The translations under genes were made by a program, and so were the position numbers. From Sulfurospirillum sp. UCH001 (GTDB lineage Bacteria > Campylobacterota > Campylobacteria > Campylobacterales > Sulfurospirillaceae), in assembly GCF_001548035.1 (NCBI RefSeq), contig NZ_AP014723.1:1426001-1490000 (forward strand): a stretch of DNA of 64,000 nucleotides, in the 5' to 3' direction. The notes beneath the pieces are model-generated. The model did no database searches and had not been told where the DNA came from. It saw only the letters and a list, made by a program, of their open reading frames with translations. Shown here piece by piece: positions 54,225 through 63,166 of this stretch; within the stretch, counting starts at the first letter, position 1; each line of letters begins with the position of its first letter.

Positions 54225-55301
54225 TTAACAACGGTTTAAACAATTCAGATCTTCAAAGGCTTTGAGAAGACGACTTTTGACAGCCTCTTCACCAGGGCGA
54301 AGCCATTTACGTGGATCATAATATTTTTTATTTGGTTTATCGTCACCTTCTGGGTTACCAATTTGTCCTTGAAGGTAAGGAGCGTATTTTTCAATATACC
54401 CTTTAACACCTTCCCAAAATGCCCATTGAGTGTCGGTGTCGATGTTCATCTTAATAACACCGTATCCTACTGCTTCACGAATGTCAGCAAGTTCACTTCC
54501 GCTACCACCATGGAATACAAAATTCACTGGTTTTGCATCGGTTTTAAATTTTTCTTGAATATATTTTTGAGAATTATCCAAGATTTTTGGTGTTAAATGA
54601 ACATTACCTGGCTTATAAACGCCATGAACATTACCAAAAGATGCTGCTATCGTAAAGTTAGGACTTACTTTCATAAGCTCTTCATACGCATAGGCTACAT
54701 CTTGAGGTTGTGTGTAGAGGGCAGAGTTATCCAAGTTGGTATTATCAACACCATCTTCTTCTCCACCTGTACAACCAAGTTCAATTTCTAACGTCATACC
54801 CATTTTGCTCATACGTTTTAGGTAAGAAACACATGTTTGAACGTTCTCTTCCAAAGACTCTTCAGAGAGATCTAACATATGTGAACTGTAAAGTGGTTTA
54901 CCTGTTTTTGCAAAATGCATTTCACTTGCACTGAGTAATTCATCAATCCAAGGAAGAAGTTTACGTGCTGCATGATCTGTATGTAAAATTACAGCTACAC
55001 CATAGGCTTCAGCCACAGTATGAACATGCAATGCACCACTAATAGCGCCAAGAACACCTGCTTTAAGTCCATTGACGCCTTTTCCTGCATAAAATTCAGC
55101 TCCACCGTTAGAGAACTGAACAATAATAGGAGAGTTCGCTGCTTTTGCTGCTTCTAAAACTGCATTGATAGAGTTAGTTCCTACAACATTTACAGCTGGG
55201 ATTGCAAACTGATTTGCTTTTGCGATTGCAAAAACCTTTTGCACATCATTTCCTGTCACAACACCTGGTTTTATACAATCAAAAATTTTCGCATTTACCA
55301 T
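54225..55301 (-). CDS. fbaA: Class II fructose-bisphosphate aldolase
   Basis: A 358-residue zinc aldolase of class IIA. Visible are the zinc histidine in ILHTDHAARKLLPW, the acidic ELGCTGGEEDGVDN motif, the FGNVHGVYKPGNV site and VFHGGSGS. In an organism that seldom uses sugars, it mainly serves gluconeogenesis. It is 25 nt downstream of the PEB4-like gene; the pair is also adjacent in Campylobacter, from memory. Confidence 0.95.
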   Translation of the reverse strand: MVNAKIFDCIKPGVVTGNDVQKVFAIAKANQFAIPAVNVVGTNSINAVLEAAKAANSPIIVQFSNGGAEFYAGKGVNGLKAGVLGAISGALHVHTVAEAYGVAVILHTDHAARKLLPWIDELLSASEMHFAKTGKPLYSSHMLDLSEESLEENVQTCVSYLKRMSKMGMTLEIELGCTGGEEDGVDNTNLDNSALYTQPQDVAYAYEELMKVSPNFTIAASFGNVHGVYKPGNVHLTPKILDNSQKYIQEKFKTDAKPVNFVFHGGSGSELADIREAVGYGVIKMNIDTDTQWAFWEGVKGYIEKYAPYLQGQIGNPEGDDKPNKKYYDPRKWLRPGEEAVKSRLLKAFEDLNCLNRC

Positions 55302-55326
55302 AAAATACCTTTGAGTTAATCTGGAA

Positions 55327-56139
55327 TTACTTGATGGTTACTTTTGCATTTTTTCTAAGTGTTTGTGCTTTATCCGCTACTTGAATACGGAATTTTTCCA
55401 TTTTCAAGCCATTTTCAATTTGTGGTTTAACCGCTTCAAATGTTGCTTTTTCTGCTGGTTTTGTGTCTTCAACTAAGATTACGTGGAAACCAAATTGTGT
55501 TTGAACTGGAGTTTTAGTGATTTCACCTTTTTTAAGTGCAAACGCAGCATCTGAGAAAGGTTTTACCATTTGATTTGCAGCAAACCAACCAAGTTCACCA
55601 CCGCCTTGTCCGCTTGGTCCTGTTGATTTTGTTGTTGCTAATTCAACAAATTTGTCATTAAGTTTTTGACCTGATAAACCATCAAGTTCTTTAATAACAT
55701 CTTTCGCTTCTTGCTCAGTTTTAACAAGAACGTGTCTTGCTTTTACTGTTGCTGGTTGCATAAATTTGTCTGCATTTTTGTCATAGTAGTCTTTAACATC
55801 TTTTGCATCTACTTTGACTGCATCGTAGATTTTCTTCATCCATACTTCAAGGGCAAGGTCTGCTTTAATACGTTTTAACGCTTCAGCATACTCTTTATCT
55901 TTCTCTACACCGCTTTTTGTTGCTTCTGTTGTCAATAATTTTCTCTCAACAGCTTGCTCAACGATTTTTTGTTTTGCATCTGCAGGAAGTTCTTCAAACT
56001 TTGCGCCTTGCATAGCACGCATAAGAACAGCGATATCTTGATCGTTAACATCTTCACCGTTTACAGTTGCATAAACTGTTGCATTTAAACTTACACCTAA
56101 TACTGCCGCAGCAATACTACTTAGAATAACTTTTTTCAC
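55327..56139 (-). CDS. PEB4-like periplasmic peptidyl-prolyl isomerase (SurA-like chaperone)
   Basis: A 270-residue exported protein with a signal peptide (about 1-20), an N-terminal helical chaperone arm and a parvulin domain (about 125-225). The parvulin motifs VKARHVLVKTE, GPSGQGGGELGWF and TQFGFHVILVED are all present. It matches PEB4/Cbf2 of Campylobacter, which helps outer membrane proteins to fold. The start codon is GTG with AAAGGAT at proper spacing. It leads the run to fbaA. Confidence 0.88.
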   Translation of the reverse strand: MKKVILSSIAAAVLGVSLNATVYATVNGEDVNDQDIAVLMRAMQGAKFEELPADAKQKIVEQAVERKLLTTEATKSGVEKDKEYAEALKRIKADLALEVWMKKIYDAVKVDAKDVKDYYDKNADKFMQPATVKARHVLVKTEQEAKDVIKELDGLSGQKLNDKFVELATTKSTGPSGQGGGELGWFAANQMVKPFSDAAFALKKGEITKTPVQTQFGFHVILVEDTKPAEKATFEAVKPQIENGLKMEKFRIQVADKAQTLRKNAKVTIK

Positions 56140-56258
56140 TAAGATCCTTTATTGAAGTAATTCGCGTATTGTACCCCAAATCTTATTACTATTTCTTAAA
56201 TGAAATGTTAATTTTAAGGATTGTCGGTATAATTTTTCAAAACGAAGCAAGGTTTGAG

Positions 56259-56900
56259 ATGAAAAAAGCAACCCAAAAAGAGATTGCAGCCATTAAAGCT
56301 CTTTTTTTAGAACATTATCCAATAGCGGTTACGGAACTAAAATACACCTCTTTATACGAGCTATTAGTCTGTGTGATGCTCTCAGCACAATGCACAGATA
56401 AACGTGTCAACCTCATCACTCCAGCACTTTTTGAGCAATATCCTACGTTAAAAGCGCTTTCAAATGCCAACCTTGATGACATTAAGTCTTTTATCAATTC
56501 ATGTTCATTTTTCAATAACAAAGCGGTCAATCTTCTCAAGATGGCACAAAAAGTCGTGGAACTCTATGATGGAGAAATTCCTTTAGATGAAAAAAAACTT
56601 ATGGGACTTGCAGGCGTTGGGCAAAAAACAGCCCACGTTGTGATGATTGAGTATGCCAATGCCAATTTAATGGCGGTTGATACACATGTCTACCGCGTTG
56701 CGCATCGATTGGGACTCTCAAGTGCTAAAACAGCGATTAAGACGGAGGAAGATTTAACAAAGATTTTTAAAAGTGAACTGCATACGCTTCACCAAGCAAT
56801 GGTACTTTTTGGCAGATACACCTGCAAAGCAGTCCATCCCTTATGTGAAGCGTGTTTTTTAAAAGCGTATTGTAAAACGACACAAAGCTTTAAAGTCTGA
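56259..56900 (+). CDS. nth: Endonuclease III
   Basis: A 213-residue DNA glycosylase/AP lyase that repairs oxidised pyrimidines. The helix-hairpin-helix LAGVGQKTAHVVM holds the catalytic lysine and VDTHVYRVAHRLGL the aspartate. The four cluster cysteines have the C-x6-C-x2-C-x5-C pattern at the end. The ATG at 56259 is chosen, since the upstream in-frame stretch reaches into the promoter region shared with the PEB4 gene. It ends exactly next to the convergent redoxin gene. Confidence 0.95.
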   Translation: MKKATQKEIAAIKALFLEHYPIAVTELKYTSLYELLVCVMLSAQCTDKRVNLITPALFEQYPTLKALSNANLDDIKSFINSCSFFNNKAVNLLKMAQKVVELYDGEIPLDEKKLMGLAGVGQKTAHVVMIEYANANLMAVDTHVYRVAHRLGLSSAKTAIKTEEDLTKIFKSELHTLHQAMVLFGRYTCKAVHPLCEACFLKAYCKTTQSFKV

Positions 56901-57464
56901 TCATCCAGTAACGGTATCAATCCATTTTATAGAACATCCTTGTGATGGATGCTGAACTTTAGGAGCTTCTTGTTTGCTAAATAAAAGCATGATCGCCTCT
57001 CTAAGATCTTCTTCTTTAACGCTACGTGCATCTTGCCAATTATCATCCAAGCGTCCATGATAATAAAGCTTTTCTTCCGCATCAAATAAAAAGATATCTG
57101 GTGTACAAACGGCACCTAAACTTTTAGCAACCATTTGGTGCTCATCAATGAGATAAGGGAATTCTATCCCCATCTCTTTAATCTTATCAAGCATGTGAGA
57201 CGGTGAGTCTTCTGGGTAATTTGGATGAATATTTGGGTTGATAGCAACAGCGGTAATATCGAGTTTTTTAGCAAATTCAGCAACCGCATTAAGACGTTTC
57301 CAAATTGCATTGGAATAAGGACAATGATTACACATCACTGCAATTATGAATCCACCTTTACCAAAAAGATCTTTACTTTTGAAAATTTTTCCATTTGGGT
57401 CTTCAAGTTCAAAATGTTCTAATGTTTTACCAAGTTCAAGTGAAGCAGAATGTATCAGTGCCAT
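56901..57464 (-). CDS. Thioredoxin-fold redoxin (AhpC/TSA-like)
   Basis: A 187-residue cytoplasmic redoxin without a signal peptide. It has the active-site MCNHCPYSNAIWKRL (CNHC) after a typical DPNGKIFKSKDLFGKGGF strand-turn, and the cis-Pro region AVCTPDIFLFDAEEKLYYHGRLDD. This is the thioredoxin-family group related to alkyl hydroperoxide reductase-like proteins with a CxxC motif. The substrate is unknown. It lies 3 nt after pepD, so the two are cotranscribed. Confidence 0.8.
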   Translation of the reverse strand: MALIHSASLELGKTLEHFELEDPNGKIFKSKDLFGKGGFIIAVMCNHCPYSNAIWKRLNAVAEFAKKLDITAVAINPNIHPNYPEDSPSHMLDKIKEMGIEFPYLIDEHQMVAKSLGAVCTPDIFLFDAEEKLYYHGRLDDNWQDARSVKEEDLREAIMLLFSKQEAPKVQHPSQGCSIKWIDTVTG

Positions 57465-57467
57465 AGC

Positions 57468-58757
57468 TTAATCCTTATATGTATTAATAATTTTTTGAAC
57501 AATAAATGCTGTATTGTTAACAGAATTCATATCGCACTCTTCTCTTAATGAATGAGGATAACGAATGGTTGGTCCAATAGAAACAGCTTCTATTTTCTTT
57601 GGCTGACGCAAGATTAATTCCCCACATTCAAGCCCCGCATGAATCGCTTTAAACGCGGCATGAGGGTAAAATTCTTTCATCACACCATACACACTCTGTG
57701 CAAAAGAAGTCATTTCAGGGTTCCATGCACCATGCCACCCCTCTTGTTTTACATCAAAACCAAGTGCCTTAAAAAAAGCCATTGTTTCATGTGTTAGTAT
57801 AGCCAAATTTTTATCATCCATAGCACGTGCAGCACAATCAAGTCTAAGAACACCTTCAAAATCAGAAATGATCCCTAAGTTAATACTCATAGAAGGAATA
57901 TCAAGTGTTCTATCCCATTCACGGACCCCTTGTGCAAAAGCACCAATTGCTTTGATAATAGCGTTAGATTGGACAATAGCACTTGTGTATGTTCCTTCTT
58001 CTAAGGCTTTTACACTCAAACGCGTATCTTCAACTTGTAAAGGTGCTTTAGACGCAACAATAGCCTTTGCACTTTTTGGAATAGCATTGCGTCTCTCGCC
58101 TCCTTGGAGACTGACCAAAGAGACATCGTGTTTTAATAACTCATACCCCAATGCTTTAATCGCAGAGGGAATTTTTTTATCGATATCTACACCAGAATGA
58201 CCACCAACAAAATCAAAAGCACTAATTTCATAGAGCTTTGCCTGTTCATCAAGTGGTACATAATGTAATGCTAAAGATGCGATGACATCTACACCACCTG
58301 CACAGCCGATATAAATTTCACCCTCTTCTTCGGCATCTAGATTTAAAAGATAAGAGGATTTTAGTGGTAAGCGAAATTGCATAGCGCCAATAAGCCCTAC
58401 TTCTTCATCTGAAGTAAAAAGACACTCTACGTTTTCATTTCGCTCCATAGCCCAAAACATAATAGCCATACCCATGCCATTATCTGCACCTAAAGTAGAG
58501 TTTTTTGCCTTTATAAGGGTATTTTCTAAGACAATTTCAATTTTATGTGTCTCACCAATACACACCATATCGTAATGTGCTTGTAAGCACACCTTAGGTG
58601 ATCCTTTTTGACAAAGGATGTTTCCAGCATGATCTTCTTGTACTTCAAAACCCAAAGAGAGTGCAAACGTTTTAATATAATCTTTCATTTTAGTTGTATG
58701 ATGACTACAACGTGGAATTGCCGTTATGGCTCTAAAATGCTCTAATATACGCTCCAT
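57468..58757 (-). CDS. pepD: Aminoacyl-histidine dipeptidase (PepD)
   Basis: A 429-residue M20-family zinc dipeptidase that hydrolyses Xaa-His and other dipeptides. The metal ligands are seen in LQAHYDMV, LGADNGMG, TSDEEVGLIG and NLDAEEEGEI. The lid domain has GGHSGVDI. Typical PepD is about 480 residues, so this one is slightly short. The ATG at 58757 has AAGGG at 5 nt; a TTG one codon before it is less likely. Confidence 0.88.
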   Translation of the reverse strand: MERILEHFRAITAIPRCSHHTTKMKDYIKTFALSLGFEVQEDHAGNILCQKGSPKVCLQAHYDMVCIGETHKIEIVLENTLIKAKNSTLGADNGMGMAIMFWAMERNENVECLFTSDEEVGLIGAMQFRLPLKSSYLLNLDAEEEGEIYIGCAGGVDVIASLALHYVPLDEQAKLYEISAFDFVGGHSGVDIDKKIPSAIKALGYELLKHDVSLVSLQGGERRNAIPKSAKAIVASKAPLQVEDTRLSVKALEEGTYTSAIVQSNAIIKAIGAFAQGVREWDRTLDIPSMSINLGIISDFEGVLRLDCAARAMDDKNLAILTHETMAFFKALGFDVKQEGWHGAWNPEMTSFAQSVYGVMKEFYPHAAFKAIHAGLECGELILRQPKKIEAVSIGPTIRYPHSLREECDMNSVNNTAFIVQKIINTYKD

Positions 58758-58789
58758 CAAAACCCTTGAAAATTTAATAAATGAAATGC

Positions 58790-58795
58790 TATTAT
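58790..58795 (+). promoter_or_regulatory. -10 box directly before a lipoprotein start codon
   Basis: TATTAT ends 7 nt before the ATG at 58803. If it is the promoter, the mRNA would start at or next to the ATG, with no Shine-Dalgarno sequence (leaderless). Confidence 0.4.
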
Positions 58796-58802
58796 AGCTA
58801 CT

Positions 58803-59033
58803 ATGAAAACAATATTAATCCTTTTAACAGGTCTTCTTTTTCAAGGTTGTCTCTATTTTAATGACCGTGGAGTATCGGGTCGTTACTATAATGATTGCAA
58901 AGAGTACTACGATGGCATGGGTATTTACCATAAAGAATGCGACGAAAATCTTGTTGACTACAAAACAGTAACTGATGGTGTTTCCAAAGGAGTTGACAAG
59001 AGTGTTAATGCTACCAAAAGCCTTTTCGAATAA
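58803..59033 (+). CDS. Small predicted lipoprotein (76 aa)
   Basis: A 76-residue protein with a lipoprotein signal: a short hydrophobic stretch and the lipobox LFQGC, with C16 as the lipidated residue. The mature part has two further cysteines (DCKEYY, KECDEN), tyrosine-rich repeats and a helical tail. The family is not recognised. No Shine-Dalgarno sequence is visible, and a -10-like box lies 7 nt upstream of the ATG. The gene ends 6 nt before cmoB. Confidence 0.75.
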   Translation: MKTILILLTGLLFQGCLYFNDRGVSGRYYNDCKEYYDGMGIYHKECDENLVDYKTVTDGVSKGVDKSVNATKSLFE

Positions 59034-59039
59034 TCTTCC

Positions 59040-59939
59040 ATGTCTTTAACTACGATTCGCCAAGAGCGCTTGGCATGGCTTAACTGGAAAGATATTGCAC
59101 CGATGCGACAAGCTCTCGCGTCTTTGCCTTCCATACAAAATATTCACTACACACTAGGCAATACCGTTACAATAGACTCCTCGCAAATCAATGATGCCGA
59201 AAAAGAGGCTATCAAAGAGTGTGCCTTAGCCCTTCGTCCTTGGCGCAAAGGTCCTTTTGAACTTTTTGGAACCTTTATCGATACCGAATGGCAAAGTTTT
59301 ATAAAATACAATCTTTTAGAGCCCCATTTTAATCTAGAAGGTAAAATTGTAGGAGACATTGGTTGTAATAACGGCTACTATCTTTTCCGTATGCTTTCAC
59401 AAAACCCAAAAAAATTAGTTGGGTTTGATCCTTCGGCATTGTATAAAACACAATTTGATTTTATCAACCATTTTATGAAGAGTGATATCGTTTATGAAAT
59501 GCTAGGTGTGGAGCATCTACCTTTATACGAACATAAATTTGATACTCTTTTTTGTTTAGGAGTACTCTACCATCGCAGTGATCCTATTCAAACACTTAAA
59601 GCCCTCTACCAAGGACTCAATCCAGAGGGTCAGCTTATTTTGGACACTTTTATGATTGATGGAGATACACCAGTAGCCCTCTGCCCTTCTAAAACGTACT
59701 CCAAAATTCCCAATGTCTATTTTGTACCAACAATTCCTGCATTGTATAATTGGCTAGAGCGTGCAAAATTCAGAGACATTGAGCTTTTGGAAATCAAAAC
59801 AACTGACACAGATGAGCAACGAAAAACAGAATGGATTTACGGAGAGAGTTTGGAGCATTTTTTAGATCCAAACAACCCTGAACTTACTGTCGAAGGCTTT
59901 CCTGCACCAAAGAGAGTCTATATTAAAGCAAAACGCTAA
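59040..59939 (+). CDS. cmoB: tRNA U34 carboxymethyltransferase
   Basis: A 299-residue methyltransferase-fold enzyme that transfers a carboxymethyl group from carboxy-SAM to hydroxyuridine-34, giving cmo5U. The SAM-binding motif [16 protein letters not shown] and the [10 protein letters not shown] motif are typical of CmoB. The N-terminus has [19 protein letters not shown], also characteristic. CmoA, which makes carboxy-SAM, is not in this window. It follows the small lipoprotein gene by 6 nt. Confidence 0.92.
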   Translation: MSLTTIRQERLAWLNWKDIAPMRQALASLPSIQNIHYTLGNTVTIDSSQINDAEKEAIKECALALRPWRKGPFELFGTFIDTEWQSFIKYNLLEPHFNLEGKIVGDIGCNNGYYLFRMLSQNPKKLVGFDPSALYKTQFDFINHFMKSDIVYEMLGVEHLPLYEHKFDTLFCLGVLYHRSDPIQTLKALYQGLNPEGQLILDTFMIDGDTPVALCPSKTYSKIPNVYFVPTIPALYNWLERAKFRDIELLEIKTTDTDEQRKTEWIYGESLEHFLDPNNPELTVEGFPAPKRVYIKAKR

Positions 59940-59987
59940 ATCAGCCGATTTGCACACAATAAAACGAATTAACAGCAAGGATGCTAA

Positions 59988-60533
59988 ATGGTTAAGAGTA
60001 AAGCGGGATTAGTCAAAGAGATGATTGATAATACCAGCAATTTTGATGATGAGTTGGAAATATCAGATGACGTCTCACTCGATTCAACCAATTTTTTAAA
60101 TGATGACATCAAAACACATCAAAAAGTTAAAAGTACTCTTGTTGGGAATCTTGTTGAACTTGCTAAAAACACCTCTAAAGTTGTTTTACAAACTACCAAT
60201 GACATGAGCGTTGATGAATTTGGACTCATTCACAGTGGTTTTCTTTTTGGCTCGGCAGAATACGCAGCTGTCGCGGCTGTCAATGAACCTAATGTTGTTG
60301 TTATTGGATGTCGCACCAAATTTTTTGCCCCAGCTAAAGTGGGTGACTTAGTCAACTTTGAGGCAAAAGGTCGTTTTGAAGATGCAAGAAAGCGAGAGAT
60401 TAAGGTTATCGGTATGATCAATGAGATTAAGGTGTTTGAAGGTATTTTCCAAGCGGTTATTCTTGAAAGACACATTCTTCAAACACAGATCGATGAACTC
60501 CAAGCGAGTTTCAATCCTAAAGATTTTTCATAA
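59988..60533 (+). CDS. Hotdog-fold protein (PaaI/FapR-like), acidic N-terminus
   Basis: A 181-residue protein. Residues about 55-165 form a hotdog fold with the central-helix motif HSGFLFGSAEYAAVAAVNEPNV and TKFFAPAKVGDLVNFEAKG. Such proteins are acyl-CoA thioesterases, or ligand-binding domains as in FapR. The first 45 residues are acidic and probably disordered. No DNA-binding domain is evident. The 3' end overlaps the convergent MBL gene by 6 nt. Substrate unknown. Confidence 0.72.
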   Translation: MVKSKAGLVKEMIDNTSNFDDELEISDDVSLDSTNFLNDDIKTHQKVKSTLVGNLVELAKNTSKVVLQTTNDMSVDEFGLIHSGFLFGSAEYAAVAAVNEPNVVVIGCRTKFFAPAKVGDLVNFEAKGRFEDARKREIKVIGMINEIKVFEGIFQAVILERHILQTQIDELQASFNPKDFS

Positions 60534-61121
60534 AAAATTGAACCAATAAGGTACATTTTTTTGCTCAGCTTTGAGCGTTGTACTGCTTCCATGACCTGGA
60601 AAAATTTCCCAATCTGCTTTAATTTTTAGGAATTTTTCCAAACTTTGTCGCATTTGTTCACTGCTACTGTATGGAAAATCATACCGACCAATAGAATTTT
60701 TAAAAATAAAATCCCCACTAAAAAGCGCATTTCCAATTAAAATGGCACTACATCCTGGGGTATGCCCTGGGAAATGGAAAAATGCAATATCAATGCCTTC
60801 TATCGTGAAGGTTTGATCCCCCTCAACTGCGATATCAGCATGACTCTCTGGTGTACCCTGCGTAAAAGGGTCATTTTCTAGCATAAAACAATCATCTTTT
60901 GGGGCATAAATAGGAACATGAAGTTCTTGTACAAGTGCTGCATTACTCCATACATGATCAAAATGGCCATGCGTATTTAAAATAGCTACAGGATGATTGA
61001 CATTACGCAAAACCCATTCTGTAGCTTCCATACCAGGATCAATAATAATTTCTTTTCCATCAATACTTACAATATAACAATTTGTTCCATAAGCACCACA
61101 TGCTCTACTTTTTATCTGCAT
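60528..61121 (-). CDS. MBL-fold hydrolase (glyoxalase II-like)
   Basis: A 197-residue metallo-beta-lactamase-fold protein with the metal motif NTHGHFDH and further ligands in FHFPGHTPGCSA, LFSGDFIF and IFPGHGSST. It is the short form of glyoxalase II-like hydrolases, which act on thioesters such as S-lactoylglutathione or other substrates. The true substrate is open. It overlaps the hotdog gene at the 3' end and is divergent from nadE. Confidence 0.82.
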   Translation of the reverse strand: MQIKSRACGAYGTNCYIVSIDGKEIIIDPGMEATEWVLRNVNHPVAILNTHGHFDHVWSNAALVQELHVPIYAPKDDCFMLENDPFTQGTPESHADIAVEGDQTFTIEGIDIAFFHFPGHTPGCSAILIGNALFSGDFIFKNSIGRYDFPYSSSEQMRQSLEKFLKIKADWEIFPGHGSSTTLKAEQKNVPYWFNFL

Positions 61122-61213
61122 TTATCACTTCTTTCTAGTATTTCTCAAATTTTAACACATCTCATCTTATTTTGCTTTGGAAGCTTAAAAGATTGCATTA
61201 ATTTTAAGTTTAG

Positions 61214-61219
61214 TATAAT
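61214..61219 (+). promoter_or_regulatory. Probable -10 box of nadE
   Basis: TATAAT 36 nt before the GTG start of nadE. A TTGCAT lies at 61193-61198, but with a spacer of only 15 nt. Confidence 0.5.
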
Positions 61220-61255
61220 TGAGTCGTTGCTCAAATTGCTTATGAGGTTACTGTC

Positions 61256-62023
61256 GTGAACAAATACCAATCTATCGAAAATTATTTAGTTAAGTTTCTT
61301 CAAGATGAGGTGAAAAAAGCTGGTTTTTCCAAAGTTGTTCTAGGTATTAGTGGTGGTATAGATTCGGCAGTTGTTGCGATTCTTGCACATAAAGCTTTTA
61401 AAGACAACCTCTTAGGTATTATGCTTCCCTCCTCTACATCAAGTCGTGCCAGTTTAGAGCATGCAACTGAGCTTTGCCAAAAATTTGGTATCAAAACTGA
61501 AAAAATTCCTGTTGGGCCACTAGTAGACACCTATTTCCATGACAAAAAAGATGCTTCAAAACTTCGCATCGGTAATTTTAGTGCACGCATGAGAATGTCT
61601 GTCTTATATGATATCTCTGCACGTGAAAATGCTCTTGTCTTAGGAACAGGAAATAAAAGTGAAATCCTTCTTGGATATGGCACTATTTTCGGGGATCTTG
61701 CATGTGCGATCAATCCTATCGGCGAACTCTATAAAACTGAAATATTTGAATTTGCAGCCCATCTTGGTGTTCCACACTCCATTCTTACAAAAGCTCCATC
61801 AGCGGATCTTTGGGAAAATCAAAGTGACGAAGATGAGTTTGGATTTAGTTATGCTCAAATCGATCAAGTCCTTTACGCTCATATGGAAGAAGGTAAAAAC
61901 AAAGAAGCTTTATTAGCTGCTGGATTTGAAAGAGCACTTGTCGAGATGACACTTGAGCGTATTGCAAACAATAGATTTAAAGGTAAACTCCCAACCATAG
62001 CTGATTTGACAGCGATAAAATAA
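61256..62023 (+). CDS. nadE: Ammonia-dependent NAD synthetase
   Basis: A 255-residue enzyme that amidates nicotinic acid adenine dinucleotide. The P-loop is GISGGIDSAVVAI. GTGNKSEILLGYGT and the KAPSADLWENQSDEDEFG region are complete. It has no glutaminase domain, so it uses ammonia. The start is GTG, with GAGG 8 nt before it. It is followed after 9 nt by a DegT-like gene and then lpxK. Confidence 0.93.
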   Translation: MNKYQSIENYLVKFLQDEVKKAGFSKVVLGISGGIDSAVVAILAHKAFKDNLLGIMLPSSTSSRASLEHATELCQKFGIKTEKIPVGPLVDTYFHDKKDASKLRIGNFSARMRMSVLYDISARENALVLGTGNKSEILLGYGTIFGDLACAINPIGELYKTEIFEFAAHLGVPHSILTKAPSADLWENQSDEDEFGFSYAQIDQVLYAHMEEGKNKEALLAAGFERALVEMTLERIANNRFKGKLPTIADLTAIK

Positions 62024-62032
62024 AGGATAAAC

Positions 62033-63166
62033 ATGAAAGAAATACCATTTTATAAACCATTTATCGACCAAAGAGAAAAGACACTTATCAATGAAGTTTT
62101 GGATTTGGAAAAAGCAAATAAAGTTGAAACCCTTGAAAAAGAGTTCATAAAATACATCCCTTGTGGCGATGCTATTTCGACTGTCAATGGAACAGCCGCA
62201 ATGCACCTTGCGATGTGTGCATTAGATCTTAAGCGTGGCGATAAAATTATCTGTTCTGTCAATGCCTTCCCTTCTGTGGCTGAAGTCGTTCGCCACTTTG
62301 ATGCTGAACCTATTTTTGTGGACATTGACAAAGATGATTTTAATATTGATGTTGAACAACTTGAAAGTGTTTTGAAAAACAATAAAGCAAAAAAACTAAA
62401 AGGTGCGTTTATCAGCCATATCGCAGGACAACCTGCAGATCTTGCGCGCATTTATGAACTTGCAAAACTCTATGACATTAAAATTGTTGAAGACGCAACA
62501 GCAGCTCTTGGATCAACCTATAATGGTAAAAAAATTGGATCGCTTGATGCAGACATCACAGTCTTTCGTTTCAATCCACAAGCCAACAATTCTGTATCCA
62601 GTGCAGGAATTATGACCACAAAAGATCCTGAGCTTGCAGCACGTGCAAGACTTCTTCGTAATCATGCCCTTGTAGGTGAAGGTTGGGATAAATTTGGTAA
62701 CCTTGGCTATGTTTATGATGTTGTCGATATTGGTCTTAAATATGATCTTAATGAACTCAATGCTGCCTATGCGATTGGTCAATTAGAAAAAAATGAAAGT
62801 TTCATTGAAAGACGCATTGAAATTGCAGATATTTACAATCGTGAGCTCGCATCATGTCCTCACGTAAGCACACCTGTAAAAAAACGTGATCATACATATG
62901 CTCAGTACATCATCAAAATAGACAAAAACAGAGATAATTTTGCTAAAGAGCTAAAAGAACGTGGTATTTACACAGGTCTTCACTATATTCCATTGCATTT
63001 ATTAAGCTACTATAAACATAAATACAATCTCCGTGTTAATGACTTTCCAAAAGCACTGAGTAATTATCAACAAATACTATCACTTCCGATTTATTCAAGT
63101 CTGAGCGATAAAGACATCTTACATATTTGTGAACAAATCAAAGAGATAGCAAAGAACCGTGTTTAA
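62033..63166 (+). CDS. DegT/DnrJ/EryC1/StrS-fold protein without the PLP lysine
   Basis: A 377-residue protein with the complete fold of sugar aminotransferases: IPFYKPFIDQREKTL start, VNGTAAMHLAM (phosphate loop), VEDATAALGS with the Asp that contacts the pyridine ring, and the C-terminal GLHYIPLHLL segment. Where active members have S-F-x-x-x-K-N, this sequence reads R-F-N-P-Q-A-N. The Schiff-base lysine is therefore replaced by A184 and the preceding Ser by R179. The surrounding spacing to the IMTTKDPELA strand is unchanged, so the alignment is secure. It should not work as a normal aminotransferase. The function could be a different reaction, PLP-independent binding or structural. Context is nadE and lpxK, overlapping lpxK by 8 nt. 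Confidence 0.82.
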   Translation: MKEIPFYKPFIDQREKTLINEVLDLEKANKVETLEKEFIKYIPCGDAISTVNGTAAMHLAMCALDLKRGDKIICSVNAFPSVAEVVRHFDAEPIFVDIDKDDFNIDVEQLESVLKNNKAKKLKGAFISHIAGQPADLARIYELAKLYDIKIVEDATAALGSTYNGKKIGSLDADITVFRFNPQANNSVSSAGIMTTKDPELAARARLLRNHALVGEGWDKFGNLGYVYDVVDIGLKYDLNELNAAYAIGQLEKNESFIERRIEIADIYNRELASCPHVSTPVKKRDHTYAQYIIKIDKNRDNFAKELKERGIYTGLHYIPLHLLSYYKHKYNLRVNDFPKALSNYQQILSLPIYSSLSDKDILHICEQIKEIAKNRV

